Assembly (NCBI GenBank): GCA_017309275.1
Contig: JAFKLT010000078.1
Location: 1-37,835, forward strand
Direction of reading: 5' to 3'
Origin: Sphingomonadales bacterium
GTDB lineage: Bacteria > Pseudomonadota > Alphaproteobacteria > Sphingomonadales > Sphingomonadaceae
DNA length: 37,835 nt
This document shows positions 1 through 7,755 of this stretch, piece after piece (positions within the stretch are counted from its first letter, which is position 1; every line of letters starts with the position of its first letter). The notes below the pieces were generated by a model. The model had not been told where the DNA came from. It saw only the letters and a list, made by a program, of their open reading frames with translations, and did no database searches. The translations under genes were made by a program, and so were the position numbers.

Positions 1-129
1 GCCGAGCACGTGAAAACCGTGGACGTGATCGTCACCACCACCGCTCGTACGGACGAAGAAGCCCGCGAACTGCTCAAGCTGTTCGGCTTCCCCTTCCCGA
101 TCGAAGCGCAGGAAAAGGAAGCCGCCTGA
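1..129 (+). CDS. rplE: 50S ribosomal protein L5, C-terminal fragment
   Basis: The window opens inside this gene; 42 residues and the TGA stop are visible. The end of the protein contains the L5-typical segment VIVTTTARTDEEARELL followed by LFGFPF, which matches the C-terminal strand and helix of L5. L5 binds 5S rRNA in the central protuberance of the large subunit. The next gene is rpsN, the standard spc-operon order (L5-S14-S8-L6-L18-S5-L30-L15-SecY). The 52-bp gap to rpsN contains an AGGAAAGAGA purine run that can serve as its ribosome binding region. The start and most of the gene lie left of the window. Confidence 0.95.
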   Translation, partial: AEHVKTVDVIVTTTARTDEEARELLKLFGFPFPIEAQEKEAA

Positions 130-181
130 GTCCCGCAGGGGACCAGGCAGGCTCTTTCAAGAAGGAAAGAGAACTTAAGTC

Positions 182-487
182 ATGGCGAAACTGAGTTCGA
201 TGAACAAGAATGAGCGTCGCAAGAAGCTGGTGAAGAAATACGCCGGCCGTTATGCGAAGCTGAAGGCGATTGCGGCGGACACGTCGCTCGACGATGGCGA
301 GCGTCTGATCGCACGCCTCAAGATGGCGGAAATCCCGCGCAACGGCAACCCGACCCGCATCCGTAACCGGTGCGAGCTGACGGGCCGCCCGCGCGCCTAT
401 TACCGTAAATTCCGGCTGTGCCGCGTGCAGCTCCGTGATCTGGCCAACAAGGGCCTGATCCCCGGTGTTGTGAAGTCGAGCTGGTAA
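182..487 (+). CDS. rpsN: 30S ribosomal protein S14 (long, zinc-free type)
   Basis: This 101-residue protein is a small-subunit head protein. The C-terminal half carries the S14 signature: [17 protein letters not shown] and then [16 protein letters not shown]. The length and the lack of paired CxxC motifs place it in the long zinc-independent class, like the E. coli protein. The N-terminus is rich in Lys/Arg ([11 protein letters not shown]), as expected for rRNA binding. It starts at ATG 182 behind a purine-rich stretch and ends 11 bp before rpsH, so it is part of one polycistronic ribosomal protein message. Confidence 0.97.
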   Translation: MAKLSSMNKNERRKKLVKKYAGRYAKLKAIAADTSLDDGERLIARLKMAEIPRNGNPTRIRNRCELTGRPRAYYRKFRLCRVQLRDLANKGLIPGVVKSSW

Positions 488-498
488 GGGACTGCAAG

Positions 499-903
499 AT
501 GGCAATGACCGATCCCCTGGGTGATATGCTCACCCGCATCCGCAACGGCCAGCAGGCGAAGAAGGACAGCGTCCTGACTCCCGCCTCGACACTGCGCGTC
601 CGCGTTCTCGATGTTCTCCAGCGTGAAGGCTATATCCGCGGCTACAGCGAAGAAGCGCTGGGCTCGAAGGGTCAGCACAAGGGCATCCGCATCGAGCTGA
701 AATATTTCGAAGGCCAGCCGGCGATCCGCCACGTGGCCCGCGTCTCGAAGCCGGGCCGCCGCGTCTATTCGGGCTCGAAAGAGCTGCCGATCGTGCGCAA
801 CGGCCTGGGCATCACCATCGTGTCGACTCCGCGCGGCGTTCTGTCGGACGCCGAAGCCCGCGAGCATAATGTCGGCGGCGAAGTGCTGGCGGAGGTGTTC
901 TGA
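499..903 (+). CDS. rpsH: 30S ribosomal protein S8
   Basis: This 134-residue protein starts with the S8 hallmark [14 protein letters not shown]. It ends with the conserved region [16 protein letters not shown] followed by [10 protein letters not shown]8 binds helix 21 of 16S rRNA and is a key assembly protein; in E. coli it also represses translation of the spc operon. I see no obvious S8 target hairpin upstream in this window, so such control here is only a possibility. The TGA stop overlaps the ATG of rplF (TGATG), indicating translational coupling. ATG 499 is preferred; a second ATG (Met3) lies two codons downstream. Confidence 0.97.
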   Translation: MAMTDPLGDMLTRIRNGQQAKKDSVLTPASTLRVRVLDVLQREGYIRGYSEEALGSKGQHKGIRIELKYFEGQPAIRHVARVSKPGRRVYSGSKELPIVRNGLGITIVSTPRGVLSDAEAREHNVGGEVLAEVF

Positions 904-1436
904 TGTCGCGCATTGGTAAAAAGGCAGTACCGATCCCGGGTGGCGTCACCGCCGCGATCGACGGCGGCGAGCTGTCGGTCAAGGGACCGAAGGGCACGCT
1001 GGCGATGCCGCTTTCCGACCTCATCAAGTATGAAGTCGGCGAAGGCAGCATCTCGGTCCAGCCCGCGAACGACACGCGTGAAGCACGCGCCTTCTGGGGC
1101 ATGCAGCGCACGCTGGTGCAGAACCTGATCACGGGCGTGACCGAGGGCTTCACCAAGGTGCTCGAAATCACCGGCGTCGGCTATCGCGCCAACTCGCAGG
1201 GCAAGACTCTGAAGCTGCAGCTCGGCTACAGCCACGATGTCGATTTCGCGGTGCCGGAAGGCATCGAGATCAAGACGCCGGATAACACGACGATCGAGAT
1301 CAGCGGTATCGACAAGCAGAAGGTCGGCCAGGTCGCGGCGGAAATCCGCCGTTGGCGTAAGCCCGAACCCTATAAGGGCAAGGGCATCAAGTATCGCGGC
1401 GAGTACATCTTCCGCAAAGAAGGCAAGAAGAAGTAA
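903..1436 (+). CDS. rplF: 50S ribosomal protein L6
   Basis: At 177 residues this is the same length as the E. coli protein. It starts [15 protein letters not shown] and carries the two related alpha/beta repeats of L6. The second repeat ends in the diagnostic [16 protein letters not shown], followed by a basic GKKK tail. L6 sits near the sarcin-ricin loop and the factor binding site of the large subunit. The start codon shares one base with the rpsH stop, so L6 synthesis is probably coupled to S8. Only 3 bp separate it from rplR. Confidence 0.97.
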   Translation: MSRIGKKAVPIPGGVTAAIDGGELSVKGPKGTLAMPLSDLIKYEVGEGSISVQPANDTREARAFWGMQRTLVQNLITGVTEGFTKVLEITGVGYRANSQGKTLKLQLGYSHDVDFAVPEGIEIKTPDNTTIEISGIDKQKVGQVAAEIRRWRKPEPYKGKGIKYRGEYIFRKEGKKK

Positions 1437-1439
1437 GCC

Positions 1440-1796
1440 ATGGCACATCTTACCCCTTTCCAAAAACGTCGTCAGCGCGTCCGTACCGCGCTCCGTCAGC
1501 GCGCCGCCGGGCGCCCGCGCCTTTCGGTGCACCGCTCGGGCCGCCACATCTATGCGCAGCTCATCGATGACGCCGCCGGCACGACGCTGGCCGCGGCTTC
1601 GACGCTCGACAAGGATGTCCGCGGCAAGGCTTCGGGCGCGACCGCTTCGGCTGCTGCCGACGTCGGTACGCGCCTCGCCGCGGCCGCCAAGAAGGCGGGC
1701 GTGACGCAGGTCGTGTTCGATCGCGGCGGCTTCCTGTTCCACGGGCGCATCAAGGCGCTGGCCGACGCGGCTCGCGAAGGCGGATTGGAGTTCTAA
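1440..1796 (+). CDS. rplR: 50S ribosomal protein L18
   Basis: This 118-residue protein is the 5S rRNA-binding partner of L5. The N-terminus is strongly basic ([15 protein letters not shown]). It then shows the typical [17 protein letters not shown] strand pattern and ends with [20 protein letters not shown], the family signature. The gene lies 3 bp after rplF and 2 bp before rpsE, so it is embedded in the spc operon. Nothing unusual is visible except Ala-rich central helices, common in GC-rich genomes. Confidence 0.96.
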   Translation: MAHLTPFQKRRQRVRTALRQRAAGRPRLSVHRSGRHIYAQLIDDAAGTTLAAASTLDKDVRGKASGATASAAADVGTRLAAAAKKAGVTQVVFDRGGFLFHGRIKALADAAREGGLEF

Positions 1797-1798
1797 TC

Positions 1799-2494
1799 AT
1801 GGCAGACGAAATTCAGAACGTCGAAGGCGCCGTCGAAGCGACCACCGAAGGCCAGGCTCCGCGCCGTGGCCGTGGTGGCGGCCGTGACGGTGGCCGTGGT
1901 GGTCGTGACGGTGGCCGTGGCCGCCGCGACGATCGCCGTCCGCGCGACGAAGAAGGCGGCGAAGAGCTGATCGAAAAGCTCGTTCACATCAACCGCGTGT
2001 CGAAGACCGTTAAGGGCGGCAAGCGCTTCGGTTTCGCTGCGCTGGTCGTCGTCGGCGACGGCAAGGGCCGCGCCGGTTTCGGTCATGGCAAGGCGCGCGA
2101 AGTGCCCGAAGCCATTTCGAAGGCGACCGCTGCTGCGAAGAAGGCGATGATCCGCGTTCCGCTGCGCGACGGCCGCACGCTGCACCATGACGGTCGCGGC
2201 CACTTCGGTGCCGGCAACGTCACGCTGCGTTCGGCTCCCGCGGGTACCGGCATCATCGCCGGCGGTCCGATGCGCGCCGTGTTCGAATCGCTGGGCGTTG
2301 CCGACGTGGTGACCAAGTCGGTCGGTACGTCGAACCCCTACAACATGATCCGTGCGACCTTCGAGGCGCTGGGCGAGCAGACCAGCCCCAAGGCGGTTGC
2401 GCAGCGTCGCGGCAAGAAGGTTTCGGACCTGATCAAGCGTGGCGGCGTGTCCGACCGCGCAGCCGAGGCCGAAGCCGCGGCGGTGACGGAGTAA
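1799..2494 (+). CDS. rpsE: 30S ribosomal protein S5 with Arg/Gly-rich N-terminal extension
   Basis: This 231-residue protein is clearly longer than E. coli S5 (167). The conserved core begins near residue 57 with [16 protein letters not shown]. It continues through [15 protein letters not shown] and ends with the S5 C-terminal region containing [17 protein letters not shown]5 contributes to decoding accuracy and mRNA entry. The first ~55 residues are an extension: a short acidic lead, then an RGG/RDGG-repeat tract (about residues 22-50) and an acidic run (DEEGGEE). The extension is encoded in frame directly behind rplR, and the RG tract is built from a 21-bp tandem repeat. Extended S5 proteins are known among alphaproteobacteria; what the RGG tail does here is unknown. 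It may touch rRNA or mRNA (inference). Confidence 0.96.
   Translation: MADEIQNVEGAVEATTEGQAPRRGRGGGRDGGRGGRDGGRGRRDDRRPRDEEGGEELIEKLVHINRVSKTVKGGKRFGFAALVVVGDGKGRAGFGHGKAREVPEAISKATAAAKKAMIRVPLRDGRTLHHDGRGHFGAGNVTLRSAPAGTGIIAGGPMRAVFESLGVADVVTKSVGTSNPYNMIRATFEALGEQTSPKAVAQRRGKKVSDLIKRGGVSDRAAEAEAAAVTE
1883..1920 (+). repeat. 21-bp in-frame tandem repeat encoding RDGGRGG units in rpsE
   Basis: The 17-mer CGTGACGGTGGCCGTGG occurs at 1883-1899 and again at 1904-1920, a period of 21 bp or seven codons. It encodes successive RDGGRGG-like heptads in the S5 extension. The neighbouring bases 1861-1882 carry degenerate copies of the same GGCCGTGG pattern. Because the period is a multiple of three, copy-number change would lengthen or shorten the tail without a frameshift. 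Confidence 0.85.
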
Positions 2495-2498
2495 GACA

Positions 2499-2684
2499 AT
2501 GGCCGACAAGAAGATCAAGATCCGCCAGATCGGTTCGCCGATCCGTCGTCCCAAGAGCCAGCGCGCCATCCTGACCGGCCTCGGCCTGGGCAAGATGCAC
2601 CGCGAGGTTGAACTGGTCGACACCCCGGAAGTGCGCGGCATGATCCGCAAACTTCCGCACATGGTGGAAGTCGTCGAGGGCTAA
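2499..2684 (+). CDS. rpmD: 50S ribosomal protein L30
   Basis: This 61-residue protein shows the complete L30 pattern: [16 protein letters not shown], then [20 protein letters not shown], then [13 protein letters not shown]. It is a small large-subunit protein of the bacterial L30 type. It starts 4 bp after the rpsE stop. In most genomes rplO follows at once; here a 68-codon DUF1737 gene starts 7 bp after the rpmD stop and separates the two. Confidence 0.96.
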   Translation: MADKKIKIRQIGSPIRRPKSQRAILTGLGLGKMHREVELVDTPEVRGMIRKLPHMVEVVEG

Positions 2685-2691
2685 GCCTGCG

Positions 2692-2898
2692 ATGAAGCTG
2701 TATCGCCTGTTGACCGGTCCCGACGACAGCGCTTTTTGCGCGCGTGTCGAGGGGCTGCTCAACCGGGGGTGGCAGCTTCACGGCAGCCCCTCGATCACCA
2801 ATGTCGATGGCCGCGGCTATGTCGCCCAGGCCATCGTGATGGAGAAGGCCGGGCGTTATCCCGGCTTTCAACCGTCGAGTGAAATCGAACCGGACTAG
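2692..2898 (+). CDS. DUF1737 domain protein inserted in the spc operon
   Basis: This is a 68-residue protein of unknown function. It matches the DUF1737 pattern from memory: YRLLTGPDDSAFCARV, then a Gly-Trp core (NRGWQLHGSPSIT), then a short strand ending YVAQAIVMEK. The family is typically 55-70 residues, so this is a full-length member. The C-terminal tail (GRYPGFQPSSEIEPD) is not obviously part of the domain. It lies on the same strand between rpmD (7 bp upstream) and rplO (52 bp downstream), so it should be co-transcribed with ribosomal protein genes. No signal peptide, membrane segment or metal motif is visible. A ribosome-related role is suggested only by position. Confidence 0.85.
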   Translation: MKLYRLLTGPDDSAFCARVEGLLNRGWQLHGSPSITNVDGRGYVAQAIVMEKAGRYPGFQPSSEIEPD

Positions 2899-2950
2899 GC
2901 CGCAAGGCTTTGGTCCATAGCGCGACAACAGCGAAAGCGAGTGCAGACAC

Positions 2951-3481
2951 ATGACTATCAAGCTCAACGATCTTCGTGACAACAACGGTGCCCGCAAGGG
3001 CCGCATGCGCGTCGGACGCGGCATCGGCTCGGGCAAGGGCAAGACCGCCGGCCGCGGCCAGAAGGGCCAGAAGGCTCGCAGCGGCGTCGCGATCAACGGC
3101 TTCGAGGGCGGCCAGATGCCGCTCCACATGCGCATCCCGAAGCGCGGCTTCAACAACATCTTCGGCAAGGACTTCGCCATCGTCAATCTGGGCATGATCC
3201 AGAAGCTGGTGGATGAGAAGAAGCTCGACGCCAAGGCGACGATCGACCATGCCGCTCTCAAGGCCGCCGGCGTTGCCCGCGGCGGCAAGGACGGCGTCCG
3301 CCTCCTCGCCAAGGGCGAACTCACCGCCAAGCTGACCTTTGCGGTCGCCGGCGCGTCGAAGGGCGCGATCGAAGCGGTTGAAAAGGCCGGCGGCAAGGTT
3401 GAACTGCCCGAAGTCAAGGAAGCTGCGCCCGAAGGCAAGAAGGCCCAGCGCCGCGCCGCGGCAGCGGCCAAGAAGGACTAA
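2951..3481 (+). CDS. rplO: 50S ribosomal protein L15
   Basis: This 176-residue protein has the L15 N-terminal glycine/arginine-rich region ([20 protein letters not shown], then [17 protein letters not shown]). The [17 protein letters not shown] motif that threads into 23S rRNA follows. The C-terminal part has the L15 globular fold and an added Lys/Ala-rich tail ([14 protein letters not shown]), making it about 30 residues longer than E. coli L15. It precedes secY by 145 bp, the largest gap in this operon, and that gap contains a GC hairpin. Confidence 0.96.
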   Translation: MTIKLNDLRDNNGARKGRMRVGRGIGSGKGKTAGRGQKGQKARSGVAINGFEGGQMPLHMRIPKRGFNNIFGKDFAIVNLGMIQKLVDEKKLDAKATIDHAALKAAGVARGGKDGVRLLAKGELTAKLTFAVAGASKGAIEAVEKAGGKVELPEVKEAAPEGKKAQRRAAAAAKKD

Positions 3482-3488
3482 TGCTCCT

Positions 3489-3520
3489 GGGGGCGGGTCG
3501 GCATCGGTCGATCCGCCCCC
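3489..3520 (+). terminator. GC-rich hairpin between rplO and secY (possible attenuator)
   Basis: The arms GGGGGCGG (3489-3496) and CCGCCCCC (3513-3520) form a perfect 8-bp stem with a 16-nt loop, starting 8 bp after the rplO stop. No T-run follows (GACGCATTTG), so it is not a canonical intrinsic terminator. It could lower read-through from the ribosomal genes into secY-adk or protect the 3' end of the upstream message. The effect is inferred. Confidence 0.4.
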
Positions 3521-3626
3521 GACGCATTTGAATCGGGCCTTTCCCCTTGCGCTTCGACCCATGCGAACGCACATAGGCGCCGGGTCGCGGGGGGCGCGGT
3601 CCTGACGAACCCGAGGAAATATACCC

Positions 3627-5000
3627 ATGGCCTCTCGCGCCGACCAGCTTGCTTCCAATCTGAACTTTTCCAAGTTCGGCCAAGCGACCGAACTCAAGAA
3701 CCGCATCTGGTTCACGATCGGCGCGCTGATCGTCTTCCGCTTCCTGTCGTTCGTACCGCTGCCGGGTGTCGATCCGGTCGCGCTGTCGCGTCTCTATTCG
3801 CAGGCGGCGTCGGGCGGTGTGCTCGACATCTTCAATACCTTCTCGGGCGGCAGCCTGGAGCGCATGAGCATCATCGCGCTCGGCGTCATGCCCTATATCA
3901 CCGCGTCGATCGTGGTGCAGCTCGCCTCGGCGTTGGCCCCCAGCCTCGCCGCCCTCAAGAAAGAGGGTGAAAGCGGGCGGAAGAAGCTCAACCAATATAC
4001 GCGCTACGGCACGGTCTTCCTGACCGCGATCCAGGGCTATTTCATCGCCGTCGGCCTCGAAACCCTCGGCGGCAGCCAGGGCATCGCTGCGGTCGTCGAC
4101 CCGGGCATGATGTTCCGTATCGGCGCGGTCATCAGCATCGTCGGCGGTACGCTGTTCCTGATGTGGCTGGGCGAACAGATCACCAGCCGCGGTATCGGCA
4201 ACGGCGTGTCGCTGATCATCATGGCGGGCATTCTGGCACAGCTGCCGCGCAGCTTCGCGCAGATGTTCACGCAGGTGCGCGAAGGCTCGATGGGCGGCGG
4301 CACGATTTTCGCCGTCGTTGCGGGCGCGATCGTCGTCATCGCCTTCATCAGCTTCATGGAACGCGCCCAGCGCCGCGTTCTCGTCCAATATCCGAAGCGC
4401 GCGACGCAGCGCGGCGTGATGCAGGCCGACCGCAGCCATTTGCCGCTCAAGGTCAACACCGCGGGCGTCATTCCGCCGATCTTCGCATCGTCGCTGTTGC
4501 TGATGCCGCTCACGGTTACGCAGATGCTGGGCAAGAATGTGCAGGGCGACACCGCGACCGGTGACTTCCTGATCACGCTCAACCAGTATCTCGCGCACGG
4601 CCAGCCGCTCTATATGGCGCTCTATGCCGCGGGCATCATCTTCTTCTGCTTCTTCTATGTCGCGGTCGTCTTCAATCCCGAGGAAACCGCCGACAATCTG
4701 AAGCGCCAGAACGGTTTCATCCCCGGCATCCGCCCGGGCAAGAATACCGCGGCCTATCTCGACTTCGTGCTGACGCGCATCACCGTGATCGGCGCGGCCT
4801 ATCTGGCACTCATCTGTCTGGTTCCCGAATATTTCATCGCGGGTTCGGGTCTGCCGTTCCAGCTTGGCGGTACCAGTCTGCTGATCATCGTGAACGTCAC
4901 GATCGACACGATCAGCCAGATTCAGAGCCACATGCTTGCGCATCAATATGGCGATCTTATCAAGAAGGCCAAATTGAAGGGCGGCGTTGCACGGCGCTGA
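3627..5000 (+). CDS. secY: Preprotein translocase channel subunit SecY
   Basis: This 457-residue integral membrane protein has about ten hydrophobic segments and forms the SecYEG protein-conducting channel in the inner membrane. Signatures include FRFLSFVPLPGVDP near the first membrane segment, the plug region with IFNTFSGGSLERMSI, and MPYITASIVVQL. The cytoplasmic loops RRVLVQYPKR and then GFIPGIRPGKNTAAYLD bind SecA and the ribosome. The start ATG 3627 follows CGAGGAAATATACCC, a good ribosome binding site. secY is followed 49 bp later by adk, the usual order at the end of the spc operon. Confidence 0.97.
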   Translation: MASRADQLASNLNFSKFGQATELKNRIWFTIGALIVFRFLSFVPLPGVDPVALSRLYSQAASGGVLDIFNTFSGGSLERMSIIALGVMPYITASIVVQLASALAPSLAALKKEGESGRKKLNQYTRYGTVFLTAIQGYFIAVGLETLGGSQGIAAVVDPGMMFRIGAVISIVGGTLFLMWLGEQITSRGIGNGVSLIIMAGILAQLPRSFAQMFTQVREGSMGGGTIFAVVAGAIVVIAFISFMERAQRRVLVQYPKRATQRGVMQADRSHLPLKVNTAGVIPPIFASSLLLMPLTVTQMLGKNVQGDTATGDFLITLNQYLAHGQPLYMALYAAGIIFFCFFYVAVVFNPEETADNLKRQNGFIPGIRPGKNTAAYLDFVLTRITVIGAAYLALICLVPEYFIAGSGLPFQLGGTSLLIIVNVTIDTISQIQSHMLAHQYGDLIKKAKLKGGVARR

Positions 5001-5049
5001 TCGCGCCGCTACGCGATTCTCTCACAGGGCAGGGGAAACAGGGGTCGTC

Positions 5050-5703
5050 ATGACGCTGAACATCATTTTGCTTGGGCCGCCGGGGGCGGGCAAGGGTACG
5101 CAGGCTTCGCGGCTGGAGGACGAGCATGGCATGATCCAGCTCTCGACCGGCGACATGCTGCGCGCCGCGGTCAAGGCGGGAACGCCGATCGGCCTTCAGG
5201 CAAAGGCGGTGATGGACGCGGGCGAACTTGTTTCGGACGAGATCGTCTCGGGCCTGATCGGCGAACGGCTCGACGAGCTGGGTGGCGAAACCTCGGTGAT
5301 CTTCGACGGCTATCCGCGCACTGCGGCGCAGGCTGATTCGCTCGACGAGATTCTCGCGGCGCGCGGCCGCAAGCTGGACCATGTGATCGAACTGGTGGTC
5401 GAGGAAGACGCGCTGGTCGATCGCATCACCGGCCGCTTCAGCTGCGCCAAGTGCGGCGAAGGCTATCACGACCGCTACAAGCTGCCGAAGGTCGCCGATA
5501 CCTGCGACGTGTGCGGCAGCCATGAATTCAAGCGCCGTCCCGACGACAATGAGGAAACGGTGCGCACGCGCATGGCCGAATATCGCGCCAAGACCGCGCC
5601 GATTCTCCCAATCTACGAGGCGCGGGGGATCGTCAGCAAGGTCGACGGCATGGCGCATATCGATCAGGTCAACAGCGCGATCGAGGCGATCCTCGGCAAC
5701 TAG
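5050..5703 (+). CDS. adk: Adenylate kinase (zinc-finger LID type)
   Basis: The 217-residue enzyme converts ATP + AMP to 2 ADP. The P-loop GPPGAGKGT is at residues 9-17, the AMP site contains STGDMLRAA, and DGYPRT is at 86-91. The LID carries four cysteines (132, 135, 152, 155) in two CxxC pairs, so a structural zinc is expected; E. coli Adk lacks this site but many other bacteria have it. The start at ATG 5050 is chosen because the protein begins MTLNIILLGPPG as in other Adks and AGGGG(A) lies upstream. An in-frame ATG at 4987 overlaps the secY end and would add 21 unrelated residues. Confidence 0.97.
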   Translation: MTLNIILLGPPGAGKGTQASRLEDEHGMIQLSTGDMLRAAVKAGTPIGLQAKAVMDAGELVSDEIVSGLIGERLDELGGETSVIFDGYPRTAAQADSLDEILAARGRKLDHVIELVVEEDALVDRITGRFSCAKCGEGYHDRYKLPKVADTCDVCGSHEFKRRPDDNEETVRTRMAEYRAKTAPILPIYEARGIVSKVDGMAHIDQVNSAIEAILGN

Positions 5704-5719
5704 CCGACCTTATTCTAAT

Positions 5720-5801
5720 CGTCATTGCGAGCGGCGAAGCCGCGTGGCAATCCAGAGCGTGCAAGATCGCCCTGGATTGCTTTGCTTCGCTCGCAATGAC
5801 G
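5720..5801. repeat. REP-like palindromic intergenic element
   Basis: The outer arms CGTCATTGCGAGCG (5720-5733) and CGCTCGCAATGACG (5788-5801) are perfect 14-bp inverted repeats. Inside them GCAATCCAG (5748-5756 region) pairs with CTGGATTGC (5772-5780). The whole 82-bp unit can fold into a long imperfect hairpin. CGTCATTGCGAGCG...GCAATCCAG elements are familiar dispersed repeats in many bacterial genomes. Only this one copy is visible here, so dispersal cannot be shown from the window. It sits 16 bp after adk and may act as a transcript end or processing site for the spc operon. Confidence 0.75.
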
Positions 5802-5825
5802 AGGCGTCCGGGGGAGGGGGATCGT

Positions 5826-6515
5826 ATGAAACATAAATCCAGTCTCGCCGCCGCGCTGCTTTCCCTTGCGGCGCTCGCCGCGGGTCCGGCGCAGGCGAAG
5901 GTCATCGACCAGAGCGATATCGGCTTCACCGTTGCGCACACGGCGCAGGTCGCGGCGTCGCCCGAGGACGTTTGGAAGATGCTGCGCCTCCCCGACAAAT
6001 GGTGGTCGAAGGATCATAGCTGGTCGGGCGATGCCGCGAACTTCTGGCTCGATTCGCAGGCGGGCGGCTGTTTCTGCGAAAAGCTGCCGGGCGAGGCGGG
6101 CGGTGCGATGGGTAGTGTCCAGCACGCGCGGATCATCTTTGCAAAGCCCAACGAGCTGATGCGGCTGTCGGGTGCCTTCGGTCCGCTTCAGGGCGAAGCG
6201 GTCACCGGCACGCTGACGATCCAGATCAAGAAGACGCCGACGGGCAGCGCGATCCGCTTCGACTATGTCGTCGGCGGCTATATGCGCTTCAAGGTCGCCG
6301 ACGTCGCGCCCGCGGTCGACAAGGTGCTGGGCGAACAGCTCGTCGGACTCGCCCGCGCGCTGGGCGGATCGCTGCCGGTCGCGCATGACGACGACAAGGA
6401 TGACGAGGCAAAGGCGGGTGTGAAGGAGGGCGCGGCAAAGGAAGATTCCGGGCTCGACGCCGCGGTTGCCGATCTCGTCGGCGACAAGCCGAAGGACGAT
6501 CCCGAGGGCGACTAG
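5826..6515 (+). CDS. Exported SRPBCC-fold protein with charged C-terminal tail
   Basis: This 229-residue protein has a clear signal peptide (basic MKHK, hydrophobic LAAALLSLAALAAG, cleavage expected after AQA at residue 24). The body looks like an SRPBCC/polyketide-cyclase-like helix-grip domain: it begins with VAHTAQVAASPEDVWKMLRLPDKWWSKDHSW, written here in part only, and ends in a long amphipathic helix near residue 180. Such domains bind hydrophobic ligands; the ligand here is unknown. The last ~45 residues are a Lys/Asp/Glu-rich low-complexity tail (DDDKDDEAKAG and similar). Start ATG 5826 follows GGGGGAGGGGGATCGT, a strong purine-rich ribosome binding region. It is convergent with the DUF177 gene. 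Confidence 0.75.
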   Translation: MKHKSSLAAALLSLAALAAGPAQAKVIDQSDIGFTVAHTAQVAASPEDVWKMLRLPDKWWSKDHSWSGDAANFWLDSQAGGCFCEKLPGEAGGAMGSVQHARIIFAKPNELMRLSGAFGPLQGEAVTGTLTIQIKKTPTGSAIRFDYVVGGYMRFKVADVAPAVDKVLGEQLVGLARALGGSLPVAHDDDKDDEAKAGVKEGAAKEDSGLDAAVADLVGDKPKDDPEGD

Positions 6516-6528
6516 ATCCTGAGGGTGA

Positions 6529-7056
6529 CTAGGCGTCCGGCTTGCCGCGCAGTTTCGCCAGCGCGGCGAAGGGGCCGGCCTGCTCCTCGCTCAGCACCCC
6601 CTTTTCGGCCAGGATGCGGTCGGCGTCGGGGTGGCGCGGAAAGGGATCGAGCGCGAGCGACAGCGTCTGCACCGCCGCCTCGCCAAGGTCGACGCGATCC
6701 CCCTCGAGCGGCAATATGTCGCAATCGGCGTCGCTGATCTCGACTTCTTCCTCTTCGCCCGCTGCCGGTTCGGCCCCGCGCAGAAAGCGCAGGTCGAACG
6801 GCTCGCGCAGTTTGGCGGGGACCGGCAGGTCGGTCGCGGCGCAGCTCTGCACGACCTTGGCCTCGACCGTTCCCGTCGCGGCGATGCCGCCCGCGACGGC
6901 GCGTACGTCGGCGGCCACGACGAAGCGATCGAGCGCGACCAGGCCCAGCCGCTTGGCGATCGCCGCCCTTGCGGCCTCATCGGCTTCCAGCCGCACGGGG
7001 CGGCCCTGCGCCGCTTCGGTCAGCGTGATGACGTGCGAAAATTCGGAGCCGGTCAT
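6529..7056 (-). CDS. DUF177 (YceD-like) protein
   Basis: The 175-residue protein belongs to the YceD/DUF177 family, whose members are linked to 23S rRNA accumulation and usually lie next to rpmF; no rpmF is present here. Visible features are the central VVQSCAATDLPVPAKL, where the family has a partly conserved cysteine region, an acidic stretch EEEEVEISDADCD, and the C-terminal LGEAAVQTLSLALDPFPRHP. The start is ATG at 7054-7056 (complement), which overlaps the TGA of the upstream chaperone gene by 4 bp (ATGA). Translational coupling with that gene is therefore likely. A longer frame reading back into the chaperone gene is not needed. Confidence 0.85.
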   Translation of the reverse strand: MTGSEFSHVITLTEAAQGRPVRLEADEAARAAIAKRLGLVALDRFVVAADVRAVAGGIAATGTVEAKVVQSCAATDLPVPAKLREPFDLRFLRGAEPAAGEEEEVEISDADCDILPLEGDRVDLGEAAVQTLSLALDPFPRHPDADRILAEKGVLSEEQAGPFAALAKLRGKPDA

Positions 7057-7586
7057 GCGCGGGTTTCGGGCAGTCGGTCGGCCACGATCAGCGCCGCGAC
7101 CGGCATTGCGGCCAGGCCGGCGCGCAGCTTTGCGATCTCGGCCATGACATGCGCCAGCCCGGCTTCGGGCGCGTCCTTGCCGCGCCACAGGTTGCGGACG
7201 AGCGCGGCCTTCAATTCCTCCGACCCGTCGCCGGCGCGATAGGCGCCCAGGCGGCCGCCGAGCGCGCCGACCATGCGTCCGATCTGCTTGCCGACGACCA
7301 TGTCGCCAAAGCCGATCTGGCGCATCTGCCCGTCCATGTCGTCGACAAACAATTCGGTAAGCTCCACGCCCGCCAGCGCCTGGCCGGGATCGGTGTCGAT
7401 GCGGTGGAGGACGAGCGCGAGGATCAGGCTGATCATGTCGAAGCGACCGTCGAGCGTGTCGGGCACGCCGCCTTCGCTATACCAGTGCGGCGCGCGTGCG
7501 GTGGCGACCACGGCATTCCACAGCGGCCGCCGCGCCTCGCGCGGATCGGGGGCGGACTTGAAGAGTTTGCGAAGCGAAGAAAACAT
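7053..7586 (-). CDS. Ubiquinol-cytochrome c chaperone family protein
   Basis: The 177-residue protein resembles the CBP3/UQCC1-like chaperones needed for assembly of cytochrome bc1. Recognisable parts are RFDMISLILALVLHRID, LTELFVDDMDGQMRQIG and GDMVVGKQIGRMVGALGGRL, the most conserved block of this family. No signal peptide is seen, so it probably acts at the cytoplasmic face of the membrane. ATG 7586 is chosen because the family starts shortly before this point; an in-frame ATG at 7643 would add 19 atypical residues. It is the first gene of a two-gene unit with DUF177 and is transcribed divergently from bamE. Confidence 0.85.
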   Translation of the reverse strand: MFSSLRKLFKSAPDPREARRPLWNAVVATARAPHWYSEGGVPDTLDGRFDMISLILALVLHRIDTDPGQALAGVELTELFVDDMDGQMRQIGFGDMVVGKQIGRMVGALGGRLGAYRAGDGSEELKAALVRNLWRGKDAPEAGLAHVMAEIAKLRAGLAAMPVAALIVADRLPETRA

Positions 7587-7655
7587 GCCGAACCGCTTAG
7601 GATGAAACACGCCATGGGAAAAGCCCCAGTCATCCCCCAGCAACCTCCCCGGCGG

Positions 7656-7670
7656 TACAAGCCGCTTGTA
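7656..7670. promoter_or_regulatory. Inverted repeat TACAAG-N3-CTTGTA overlapping the bamE promoter
   Basis: TACAAG (7656-7661), CCG, CTTGTA (7665-7670) is a perfect 6+6 palindrome in the 169-bp divergent region between the chaperone gene and bamE. Its right arm overlaps the putative -35 of bamE. It has the size of a small dimeric regulator site; no regulator is identified. Confidence 0.35.
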
Positions 7671-7694
7671 TGCGCCGACCGCTTGCGGTTAAGA
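7666..7694 (+). promoter_or_regulatory. Putative sigma70-type promoter of bamE
   Basis: TTGTAT (7666-7671), a 17-bp spacer and TTAAGA (7689-7694) fit a housekeeping promoter. Transcription would begin near 7701, about 55 nt upstream of the bamE ATG. This rests on matching by eye only. Confidence 0.4.
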
Positions 7695-7755
7695 GGCGCG
7701 AGAGTCAGCGCCGGCTCGCCCGACCAGGGACAGACGGCGCAACGGAGATTGATTG

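Noticed and set aside
3414-4946. A long open frame on the minus strand opposite secY
   Set aside because: It is Asp/Arg/His/Glu-rich with no recognisable domain. It covers a certain secY gene and is the usual GC-rich antisense artefact.
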